Below are positions 1-6,526 of a stretch of 8,783 nucleotides of DNA, piece after piece. Below the pieces are notes generated by a model. That model did not search any database and was not told the DNA's origin. It saw only the letters and a list, made by a program, of their open reading frames with translations. The stretch comes from Leptotrichiaceae bacterium (GTDB lineage: Bacteria; Fusobacteriota; Fusobacteriia; Fusobacteriales; Leptotrichiaceae): positions 1 to 8,783 of the forward strand of contig JAUNKI010000077.1 in NCBI GenBank assembly GCA_030532815.1. Reading direction: 5' to 3'. A program made the translations under genes and the position numbers. The stretch's first letter is position 1. Every line of letters starts with the position of its first letter.

Positions 1-901
1 CTTTTACCCATTTCTCTCCATTCGGATAGTCAACTTTTAGATGATGAAATGAAAACACCATTGAAAGCTCCTTTTCATCAGGATTGGAATATTTTATACA
101 GTTTTCAAGACTTGTAGACGACATTTCCCCTACAGTTATAAGTTCTCCACCACCGAATGCTTCTTTATTCAGTTCCTTTAAATATTCATGTATTCTCGGT
201 CCGTCAGTATAAAATCTTCTCCCGTCAGGAACAAATCTTTTATCACTTCCGTCATCATTTAAAAATCTCTGGTCTTTGGAAATAACATTTATTACGTCCA
301 GTCTAAAACCGTCCACACCTTTATTAAGCCAGAATTTTATCATTTCATACACTTTTTTTCTCATTTTTTCATTTTCCCAGTTTAAATCAGCTTGAGTTAC
401 ATCATAAAGGTGCAGATAATACTGTTTTCTTTTTTCACTGTATTTCCACGCATTTCCTCCGAATTTTGACTGCCAGTTTGTAGGTTCTTTCCCGTCAACA
501 GGGTCTTTCCATATGTAAAAATCCTTGTACTCAGGATCTTCCTCTTCGGATTTTTTAAACCATTCATTTTCAATTGATGAATGATTTACTACTATGTCCA
601 TTACTATTTTTAGATTTCTTTTATGAGCTTCCTCCAGAAGTTCTTCAAAATCTTCCATTGTACCGTAAATTTCATCTATGCTGTAATAGTCGCTTATGTC
701 GTATCCGTTATCATTCTGAGGAGATTTATACATCGGAGTAAGCCACAATACATCCACTCCCAGTTCCTTTAAATAATCAAGTTTCTCTATAATTCCCCTT
801 ATATCCCCATGACCGTTTCCCGTAGTATCGTTAAAACTTTTAGGGTAAATCTGATACACTACTGATTTGTGCCACCATTTCAAATTAAAGTTTTTTTTCA
901 T
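1..901 (-). CDS. treC: Trehalose-6-phosphate hydrolase (GH13), 5' part only
   Basis: This enzyme hydrolyses cytoplasmic trehalose 6-phosphate, the product of PTS uptake of trehalose, to glucose and glucose 6-phosphate. The first 300 codons are present; the gene runs off the left edge, and family members are about 540-560 residues. Seen: N-terminal WW..VVYQIYPKSF, GH13 region I as DIVVNH (102-107), the nucleophile region GFRLDV with Asp202, and the acid/base region VGEMSSTS with Glu259. The third catalytic Asp lies outside the window. The stretches DGRRFYTDGPR (about 226-236) and FHHLKVDYPNGEKW (285-298) match TreC specifically, from memory of the E. coli protein, rather than plain oligo-1,6-glucosidases. 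The start at 901 is chosen because GAGAGGTGGG lies 8 nt upstream and the conserved N-terminus follows at once. Trehalose PTS genes or a TreR regulator may lie beyond the left edge; none is visible here. It is the last gene of a leftward run. Confidence 0.93.
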   Translation of the reverse strand, partial: MKKNFNLKWWHKSVVYQIYPKSFNDTTGNGHGDIRGIIEKLDYLKELGVDVLWLTPMYKSPQNDNGYDISDYYSIDEIYGTMEDFEELLEEAHKRNLKIVMDIVVNHSSIENEWFKKSEEEDPEYKDFYIWKDPVDGKEPTNWQSKFGGNAWKYSEKRKQYYLHLYDVTQADLNWENEKMRKKVYEMIKFWLNKGVDGFRLDVINVISKDQRFLNDDGSDKRFVPDGRRFYTDGPRIHEYLKELNKEAFGGGELITVGEMSSTSLENCIKYSNPDEKELSMVFSFHHLKVDYPNGEKWVK

Positions 902-942
902 ATAAGTTCCCACCTCTCATTTTTATATTTTTTTATCAATAA

Positions 943-1887
943 TTATTTTTTCTTTCTTTTAACCATTTTCAGCTTCTTTTTCAATCTATTGTAAGCCCAT
1001 TCTATATATCCGTTATCTATATCAAAAATAAAATGATTTTCAATAAATGAAATTGCCAATTCATCTGAAGTAAAAAGTCTGTATCCCATATCATATATTT
1101 GAGCTGAATATTTTTCCATTTTACCGTCAAGAACATCTTTAAAGAATTTTCTCGTATCTTTAACTATATTTTCAATTTTTTTAAGATATTTCAATGTTTC
1201 TTCTAAATTTCTTTTTCTGAAATATAATATTGAAAGAGAAAGTAACATCTGTACATTTTTTTCATTACTTTTCTTATATAATTTAAGAGCTTTTTCCTCA
1301 TCTTCCATAAAAGCATACAGAAACATAAGAGTGTATCTTACTCCCAAATTATCATTTTTATTCAGTCTGAGCATATCTTCGCATTCTGCTATTGCTGCTT
1401 TTATCATACCGCATTTTTTTAATATTTTTATGTATTCAAATTTTATTTCATATAAGGACGTGTTTCAATAATTAACCAGAAGTCACCTATATTTTCCTGT
1501 GTCATGTAACCTTTTTCCTTCATAATTCTGTGTGCGTCTTTTAAAAATTTTTCCATTCTTTCCATCAGGTCGACCTGATCAACTGCACTAAACTCGGCAA
1601 TCATTAATCCGGCATCTAAATTATCCGGGTCGAGTTTCAAAGCTTTTTTTGCTAATTTGAGAGCCGTTGTTTCATCATCCGCTTCCATTGCAAGTTCAAA
1701 AAAATCTTCGGAAGTTTCTGCATTTTCTTTCACTTAGGAAAAATTCCTGATTTTCGATTCTCTCATTGTACTGATTTACAAATTCATCGACCAAATCATT
1801 TACTTGTTTTCTGCCCATTCCTTCCTTCAAATTTTCATCAAAAAATTTTTGAAGTTCCTTATTCATTTTTTCTGTTTCTCTGCTTAT
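943..1887 (-). pseudogene. TPR-type hypothetical protein, broken by two frameshifts and a lost start codon
   Basis: Three open pieces join into one protein of about 310 residues. The N-terminal piece starts at ATG 1866 (MNKELQKFFDENLKEG) or, in the same frame, at an ATA at 1887. The middle piece is in another frame, from about 1730 to 1446, and ends IIETRPYMK. The C-terminal piece, 1443-943, returns to the first frame and begins KFEYIKILKKCGMIKAAIAE. The pieces read as TPR-like helical repeats (ALKLAKKALKLDPDNLDA; KALKLYKKSNEKN), as in a Firmicutes/Fusobacteria family I know only as 'tetratricopeptide repeat protein' of similar length. A strong AAGGAGGT (1901-1894) sits 6 nt before the ATA, but 27 nt before the first ATG, so the original start was probably ATG at 1887. 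The middle piece could only start at a GTG (1733) that has no ribosome binding site. Both frameshift sites are in short A runs, so sequencing error is a live alternative. Molecular function is unknown. Confidence 0.8.
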
Positions 1888-1918
1888 ACAGGTACCTCCT
1901 TAAATCAATATTTATTTT

Positions 1919-2309
1919 TTACTCCAATAATTCAAATTCCTCACATAATACTTCCATGTTTTCGTTGAAATTTCCGTCTGTTTCCTCCGTAAAAAATTTT
2001 TCATGGACTTTATTCTTCAGATACATCTTTAAAGGGGATTCTGTATACTTTCGTGTTTACGGTTACACAAATTTCATTCTCCTGACTGTCCAGAATTATG
2101 TTAATATCCCCCTTTTGAGGAACTCTTTCATTTTCCAAATCGTAAAGTGCATATAAAGATGTTGTTGCTTTTTTCTCCCCTTTCAGTACAAGAGCTGCGA
2201 GATTATCCTGCATATTTTCCTCATATCCGAATGCAAATCTGTTTACATGGACATTTTTTCTTTTTTCCTCATCTAATGTAAGCAGATATTTTTCAACCGT
2301 TTTATTCAT
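1919..2309 (-). pseudogene. ASCH-domain protein, internal deletion and frameshift near the C-terminus
   Basis: ASCH domains are small PUA-like beta-barrel folds thought to bind RNA or nucleotides; some members are nucleases or nucleoside amidohydrolases. Residues 1-99 are intact and typical: FAFGYEEN, then LAALVLKGEKKATTSLYALY (about 39-58), GDINIILD and VYRIPFKDVSEE, where a TAA at 2012-2010 ends the frame. In the +1 frame, 2011-1919 continues with 30 codons that are clearly the family's tail, KVHEKFFTEE and FNENMEVLCEEFELLE, ending at a TAA. Relatives of about 145-155 residues carry an extra block between these parts (the GDRSLxYWR region), so about 15 codons and the frame are missing. The ribosome binding site AGGGAGG lies 11 nt before ATG 2309. 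The gene follows azlD by 61 nt and precedes the broken TPR gene. A shortened 99-residue protein could still be made, but it lacks the conserved tail. Confidence 0.8.
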
Positions 2310-2370
2310 TTCAACTTTTTCCTCCCTATATTTTTATATTGCGAATATTAAATTTTTACGGAAACATCAC

Positions 2371-2697
2371 TTATATTACCAGTTTTATTATATCAAATAA
2401 AAATACTATGCCTATGGAAACAGGTACTACTATCCCCAAACTCATTTTTTTCAGTGAAAGCCATACTATGATCCCTATCCCAGCCAATACCTTCATAATA
2501 TTGAAAGTTCCTGTTCCCGTAGATGTAAATATATCGGGGAAAATTAAAATAGTCAGAACCGTATAAGGCAATGCTTCAAAAAATTTATTTATAAAAGGGT
2601 TATTTTCAGGAATTTTTATAAACAGAGGTATTAATTTAATAAAGGCTGTTAGTAGTGCTGTTACCAGTATCAAAATCATTATCGTGAAATTAGCCAT
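2371..2697 (-). CDS. azlD: AzlD-type small subunit of branched-chain amino acid exporter
   Basis: AzlD is the small membrane partner of AzlC; the pair exports branched-chain amino acids (shown for leucine analogues and related substrates in Bacillus; the Corynebacterium equivalent is BrnFE). The 108-residue length is normal. Four hydrophobic segments are visible, at about 4-27, 40-58, 66-82 and 86-107, with the family-like LPYTVLT (43-49) and FPDIF near the second. The start at 2697 has GGAAGGAG just upstream, inside the end of azlC, and the two reading frames overlap by 8 nt, which implies translational coupling. Substrate is inferred from the family only. No Lrp/AsnC-type regulator gene lies next to it. 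Confidence 0.88.
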   Translation of the reverse strand: MANFTIMILILVTALLTAFIKLIPLFIKIPENNPFINKFFEALPYTVLTILIFPDIFTSTGTGTFNIMKVLAGIGIIVWLSLKKMSLGIVVPVSIGIVFLFDIIKLVI

Positions 2698-3400
2698 TTT
2701 CTTTTACTCCTTCCTTATGAGTCATTAAAGCATAAGTCATACTTGACAGAAACATGATTAAAATCATTGCCCAACCTTTACTTACAGGGACATATTCAAA
2801 TATTGCCTTAAACAGCAGTACTATTACTATAACTCTTATATATTTAAGATTTTCTTTCAATGCACTTACAAGAAGACTTAGAAATGCCGCATAAAGTATA
2901 AAATTCATACTGGAAGAAAAAATTTCAGGTATAAGATTTCCGAAAAGAGAACCTACTATCGATCCTATTCCGAAAAATATATAAGGCAAAGTATTTACTC
3001 CCATCATATAATACGGGTTCTCTGCTTTCCTTATTCTTAAATATACTACTGTTTCATCGGTAAGTCCCAGCCCTACAAGTATTTTTTCAAATAAAGATGC
3101 CTTATCCTTTAATTCTCTGTATATTATCAGGTTGAGTAGAGAATATCTCAAATTTATCATAAAAACCGAAACAATAATTTCAAGAAAAGTTGATTTTGAC
3201 ACATACAGCATTTTTAGTAACAGAGTTTGACCGCTTCCTGCATATAAAGTAAAAGACATCAGCCCCATTATTAGCGATTTCATTCCGAAACTTTTTGAAA
3301 TAAGTCCCAATGTTATTCCGAAAGGAATATAGGCTATTCCTATTCCAAATCCGTCTTTTACCCCTTTTAAATAATTTTCCGTTCTTCCCTTTTGTAACAT
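2690..3400 (-). CDS. azlC: AzlC-type large subunit of branched-chain amino acid exporter
   Basis: This is the large integral-membrane subunit of the AzlCD exporter. The length of 236 residues is typical. Family features seen: GIAYIPFGITLGL (21-33), FTLYAGSGQTLL (50-61), the motif INLRYSLL (82-89), and GLGLTDETVVYL (110-121), which corresponds to the strongly conserved LTDE region. Several hydrophobic segments follow, and the C-terminus is short and charged. ATG 3400 is the first start after an in-frame TAA; AAGGAG lies about 15 nt upstream, a rather long spacing, so translation may be modest. The gene begins 62 nt downstream of the polA stop and may either be read through from polA or use a weak promoter in the gap. 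Confidence 0.9.
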   Translation of the reverse strand: MLQKGRTENYLKGVKDGFGIGIAYIPFGITLGLISKSFGMKSLIMGLMSFTLYAGSGQTLLLKMLYVSKSTFLEIIVSVFMINLRYSLLNLIIYRELKDKASLFEKILVGLGLTDETVVYLRIRKAENPYYMMGVNTLPYIFFGIGSIVGSLFGNLIPEIFSSSMNFILYAAFLSLLVSALKENLKYIRVIVIVLLFKAIFEYVPVSKGWAMILIMFLSSMTYALMTHKEGVKENG

Positions 3401-3424
3401 ATTTCTGTTTTATAACTCCTTATT

Positions 3425-3452
3425 TTTATATTTTTTCGTATTTTTATTGCAA
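3425..3452 (-). promoter_or_regulatory. Weak candidate promoter for azlCD
   Basis: On the minus strand, TTGCAA (3452-3447) and TATAAA (3430-3425) are separated by 16 nt in the gap between polA and azlC. These match the sigma-70 boxes at 4 of 6 and 5 of 6 positions. In DNA this AT-rich such matches arise often by chance. No terminator hairpin is visible between polA and azlC, so read-through is equally possible. Confidence 0.3.
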
Positions 3453-3462
3453 ATCAGTACTT

Positions 3463-6183
3463 TTATTTTAATGCTCCCCAATTTTTTGCATGAGAACCGT
3501 TTGAACTTAATTTTACATCTTCAAATACTATTGTTTTTTCCATTATTTCTTTAATTCTTTCCATATATTTTTCTATGGAGCCGTCCTTTATTTCAAAGAT
3601 AAGTTCGTCATGAACCTGTAACAGCATTCTTATATCCTTCTTATCTTTAAATTCATTATACAGTTCTATCATAACTTTTTTTATAATATTTGCAGCCGTT
3701 CCTTGTACAACTGTATTTACAGCCATTCTGTCCGCCTGTGACCTTATATTCTTATTACTTGAGTTTATCCCGTTTATATATCTTCTCGTTCCATACAGTG
3801 TTTCTACAAATCCGTTAAGTCTTGCATTTTCCAGAACATTTTCCAGAAATTTCTTTACTCTTGGATACTGTTCAAAATAAGTTTTTATGTAAAGTGAAGC
3901 ATCACTTACGGGTATTTTAAGCTCCTTTGATAACCCGAAAGGTGTTTTTCCGTATAAAATACTAAAATTTATGACTTTCGCTATACTTCTTTCTTCTCTG
4001 GAAACAGCTTCTCCGTCTGTTCGGAAAAATATCTTCCTTGCAGTCAGATCATGGAGGTCTCTTTCTTTTTTATAAGCAAGTACGAGATTTTCATCTTTTG
4101 ATAATTCTGTAAGAACCCTCAGTTCAATTTGTGAATAATCAAAAGATACAAGACTCCAGCCTTCTTCCGAAATAAATCCTTTCCGTATTTTTATACCTTC
4201 ATCGGTTCTTACAGGAATATTCTGAATATTCGGATTTGTCGAGGAAAGTCTTCCGGTGGAAGTACCGTTCTGATTAAAGGTAGTATGAATTCTGTCATTT
4301 TCATCTGCCAATTTGGGCAAAGGTTCAACATAAGTTGAAAGAAGTTTCGTAAGCCCTCTGTAAAGTAGGATTTTTTCGGCAATTTCAATTCCTCTCAGTG
4401 CCAGTTCCTCCAACACTTCCACATCTGTAGAATATCCTGTCTTAGTTTTTTTTACAGGCTCTATTCCCATTTTTTCAAAGAGTATTTCAGAAAGCTGTTT
4501 TGGAGAACCTATATTAAAAGCTTCACCTGAAAGAGAAAATATTTCCTTTTCCACTTTCTCTATATTTTCCTGTAATTCCGCCTTATACTCTTCAAAATAT
4601 TTTTTATCAATTTTTATACCGTACATTTCCATACTTGCCAAGACAGGAACCAGCCTATTTTCAAGATTTTCAAAAACATCTGTAAGATCTTCATTTTCCA
4701 GTCTGTTTTTCAGTCCTGCTTCAAGTTTTTTTATACAATACGACCTTTTCCCGAGAAATTCTATTTTTTCCCTTTCGCTTATTTCTTCACTTTTACGTTT
4801 TTTAAACTGTTCTTCAAATTTTTCAAGATTTTCTCCAAGTTCGGAAAAAATTATATTTTCCAAATCCTGTGAGCTTTCCGTTCCGAGTACATACCATGCC
4901 AGCATTACATCAAAATATTTCTTACAGTTTATTCCTTTTTTCATATACTCTTTTATATTATAACTTATTATTTCCTTGTTCCTTAAATTTTCATATACCT
5001 TTTTTATATCTTCTACGTTTTCATTTCCGTCATTTATTATTATTATATTTTTTTTACTGTCACATACTGACATTCCAAATTCATTTCCGAATAATCCGAC
5101 TTTACTTTCCATTTTATCAAGGATATTTGCCGCATCAGACCATAGTACTTTTTCCTCTGTTACTTCCTGTTTTTCAGCAATAGAGCTATTTTCATATAAA
5201 ATTTCCTGTTTTTCAGCAGGGTGATTAGCTACTCCTGCAAAAAGGGAAATTTGTCCGCTATCCGCTTTACTGTTTTTATTTATAATCTCTCCTGTTTTTT
5301 TCATTTCATTTTCAATCGTTGCTGAAAACTTTTTAAATTCCATTGTTCTATATATTGAAAGCAGCTTCTCCAAATCCTTGTTTTCCATTTTCAGCTTGCT
5401 TTTATCATATTCCATTTCAATATTTTTATGAACTGTTGCCAGCTTTCTGCTTAAAAATGCCTTTTCTCTGTCTTCTATAAGCTTTTCCCTTCTTTTTCCT
5501 TTTATTTCATCTATATTTTCATAAAGACCTTCAAGACTACCGTATTTATTTATAAGTTCCACTCCTGTTTTGGGACCTATTCCCGATACTCCGGGTATTC
5601 CGTCGGAACTGTCGCCCATAAGCCCGAAAAGATCAGGTATTTTATCAGGAGTAACTCCTAAATATTCTACTACTTCACTATCATCGGTTATATATCTGAA
5701 CGATGATTTTTTATCTCCTTTTCCTAATAATGCTATGTTTATTTTACCGTTTACAAGCTGTGCCAGATCCTTATCTCCCGTAACTATATATACTTTGATT
5801 TCCTCATTTTCATCTTCGGAAAATTTTGTGGCAAGAGTAGCTATTACATCATCTGCTTCATATCCGTCTATTTTATATTTTGGTATTCTGTATCCGTCAA
5901 GTACGGACATTATAAATTCCTGCTGGACGATCAGATCATCAGGCATACTTTCTCTATGTGCTTTATATGATTCCAGCTCTTCAGATCTTTTCAGTTCGCT
6001 TCTTTTTATATCAAGACAGGCTACTAAGTAATCAGGATTGAATTCCTTTATTACCCCTTCCAGAGTATTTACAAATCCGTATGTAGCTCCTGTTGCCATT
6101 CCTCTGGAATTTCTCATTCCCATAAGTGCAAAGTGTGTTCTGTACATAATTGCACTTGTATCTAATATAACCGCTTTTTTCAT
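3463..6183 (-). CDS. polA: DNA polymerase I (active 5' nuclease and polymerase, inactive proofreading domain)
   Basis: Pol I fills gaps in repair and removes RNA primers from Okazaki fragments. The 906 residues fit the family (E. coli about 928). Residues 1-290 form the 5' nuclease, with acidic residues at Asp8, Asp58, GYEADD (107-112), TGDKDL (135-140) and GLMGDSSDGIPGVSGIGPKTG (187-207 region, metal ligands plus helix-hairpin-helix). A linker runs about 292-345 and contains QISLF (311-315). Residues 345-510 are the 3'-5' exonuclease fold, but its metal ligands are gone: the DTE site reads GNE (366-368) and the NLKYD site reads NIKEY (409-413). The polymerase domain has TGRLSSTNPNIQNIP (643-657), motif A FDYSQIELR with Asp682, motif B with Arg732, Lys736, Phe740 and Tyr744, and motif C VHDE (857-860). 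Start 6183 has AAAGGA 5 nt upstream. It is the first gene of the leftward run. Confidence 0.97.
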   Translation of the reverse strand: MKKAVILDTSAIMYRTHFALMGMRNSRGMATGATYGFVNTLEGVIKEFNPDYLVACLDIKRSELKRSEELESYKAHRESMPDDLIVQQEFIMSVLDGYRIPKYKIDGYEADDVIATLATKFSEDENEEIKVYIVTGDKDLAQLVNGKINIALLGKGDKKSSFRYITDDSEVVEYLGVTPDKIPDLFGLMGDSSDGIPGVSGIGPKTGVELINKYGSLEGLYENIDEIKGKRREKLIEDREKAFLSRKLATVHKNIEMEYDKSKLKMENKDLEKLLSIYRTMEFKKFSATIENEMKKTGEIINKNSKADSGQISLFAGVANHPAEKQEILYENSSIAEKQEVTEEKVLWSDAANILDKMESKVGLFGNEFGMSVCDSKKNIIIINDGNENVEDIKKVYENLRNKEIISYNIKEYMKKGINCKKYFDVMLAWYVLGTESSQDLENIIFSELGENLEKFEEQFKKRKSEEISEREKIEFLGKRSYCIKKLEAGLKNRLENEDLTDVFENLENRLVPVLASMEMYGIKIDKKYFEEYKAELQENIEKVEKEIFSLSGEAFNIGSPKQLSEILFEKMGIEPVKKTKTGYSTDVEVLEELALRGIEIAEKILLYRGLTKLLSTYVEPLPKLADENDRIHTTFNQNGTSTGRLSSTNPNIQNIPVRTDEGIKIRKGFISEEGWSLVSFDYSQIELRVLTELSKDENLVLAYKKERDLHDLTARKIFFRTDGEAVSREERSIAKVINFSILYGKTPFGLSKELKIPVSDASLYIKTYFEQYPRVKKFLENVLENARLNGFVETLYGTRRYINGINSSNKNIRSQADRMAVNTVVQGTAANIIKKVMIELYNEFKDKKDIRMLLQVHDELIFEIKDGSIEKYMERIKEIMEKTIVFEDVKLSSNGSHAKNWGALK

Positions 6184-6234
6184 ACATTTCCTTTCATTTT
6201 CATTTAATTTTCCGAATAATTTTTATTTTTTTAT

Positions 6235-6264
6235 ATTATATCATATTCGAAGATTATCTGTTAG
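6235..6264 (-). promoter_or_regulatory. polA: Candidate polA promoter
   Basis: On the minus strand a perfect TATAAT lies at 6240-6235, about 50 nt before the polA start. The best -35 at a usable distance is CTAACA (6264-6259), 18 nt away, matching at 4 of 6 positions. The -10 is convincing; the -35 is weak. This would make transcription of polA diverge from that of the psuK operon. Confidence 0.45.
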
Positions 6265-6318
6265 TTTTAATTTCCCTCGAATTTACTGAATAAAAAATAA
6301 AAATATTGACTTTTAGTC

Positions 6319-6346
6319 TTGACAAGTAACGTTATTAAGGTATAAT
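6319..6346 (+). promoter_or_regulatory. Strong sigma-70 promoter for the psuK-psuG operon
   Basis: A perfect TTGACA (6319-6324) and a perfect TATAAT (6341-6346) are separated by 16 nt. Transcription would begin near 6352-6354, giving a leader of about 173 nt before the first gene. Both boxes at full consensus make this the best promoter in the window; the palindrome on its predicted start point suggests it is controlled. Confidence 0.8.
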
Positions 6347-6352
6347 TTATAG

Positions 6353-6375
6353 GTAATAAACTTAAATTTTATTAC
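6353..6375 (+). promoter_or_regulatory. Operator-like palindrome at the predicted +1 of the psu promoter
   Basis: A perfect 8-bp inverted repeat, GTAATAAA then 7 nt then TTTATTAC, begins 6 nt after the TATAAT box, so it covers the predicted transcription start. That is a classic position for a repressor operator. The two-fold symmetry suits a dimeric winged-helix protein. The first gene downstream encodes such a domain, so autoregulation is a reasonable inference, unproven. Confidence 0.5.
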
Positions 6376-6384
6376 ATGAGTATA

Positions 6385-6413
6385 TTGACTTTTAAAATAT
6401 TATGTAGTATCAT
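6385..6413 (+). promoter_or_regulatory. Second, weaker promoter upstream of psuK
   Basis: TTGACT (6385-6390) and TATCAT (6408-6413) are 17 nt apart, each matching consensus at 5 of 6. It would start transcription near 6420, downstream of the palindrome, and so would escape a repressor bound there. The rest of the leader, 6420-6510, is AT-rich and I see no riboswitch-like fold or open frame in it. Confidence 0.35.
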
Positions 6414-6526
6414 TTTATTATATAAACATAATTAAATCTATTTTGTTTTTGTTTACAACTTTATTAATCATATTAGTTAGTCAGTAAATTAAAATTTTAT
6501 TTTAAATATAGAAAGGAAATCAGGAA

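Larger units (their letters stand above)
6303..6394 (+). repeat. 13-nt direct repeat ATATTGACTTTTA in the psuK upstream region
   Basis: The sequence ATATTGACTTTTA occurs identically at 6303-6315 and 6382-6394, 79 nt apart. The first copy sits just upstream of the -35 box of the main promoter; the second contains the -35 box of the weaker downstream promoter. It may be a duplicated promoter element or a regulator half-site, or chance in AT-rich DNA. Confidence 0.5.

Noticed and set aside
1..901. Oligo-1,6-glucosidase or other generic GH13 alpha-glucosidase
   Set aside because: The stretches DGRRFYTDGPR and FHHLKVDYPNGEKW follow trehalose-6-phosphate hydrolases closely, so TreC is the better call.
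902..942. Terminator or promoter between the broken TPR gene and treC
   Set aside because: The 41-nt gap is A/T-rich and holds only the treC ribosome binding site; I found no GC-rich hairpin or paired promoter boxes.
1443..1733. Middle part of the TPR gene as an independent 96-residue protein
   Set aside because: It would need a GTG start with no ribosome binding site, and it ends abruptly at ETRPYMK where the family sequence continues in the neighbouring frame.
1443..1735. Programmed ribosomal frameshifting to make the full TPR protein
   Set aside because: Two opposite shifts would be needed, with no slippery heptamer, stimulatory hairpin or internal Shine-Dalgarno at a suitable distance, and the start codon also appears lost.
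1956..2566. Plus-strand open frames opposite the ASCH gene and azlD
   Set aside because: They are shadows of the minus-strand genes; the minus-strand products carry recognisable family motifs.
4869..5224. Two overlapping plus-strand open frames inside polA
   Set aside because: They lie antisense to well-conserved polA, are Phe/Ser/Leu-rich as expected for the complement of Lys/Glu-rich coding sequence, and have no ribosome binding site or family resemblance.
5570..6289. Plus-strand open frames antisense to the 5' nuclease part of polA and into the intergenic region
   Set aside because: Their composition is a shadow of the polA frame, and the motifs of the 5' nuclease are clearly on the minus strand.
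6414..6526. Riboswitch or leader peptide in the psuK 5' leader
   Set aside because: The leader is AT-rich without a stable multi-stem fold, terminator or short open frame with a ribosome binding site.
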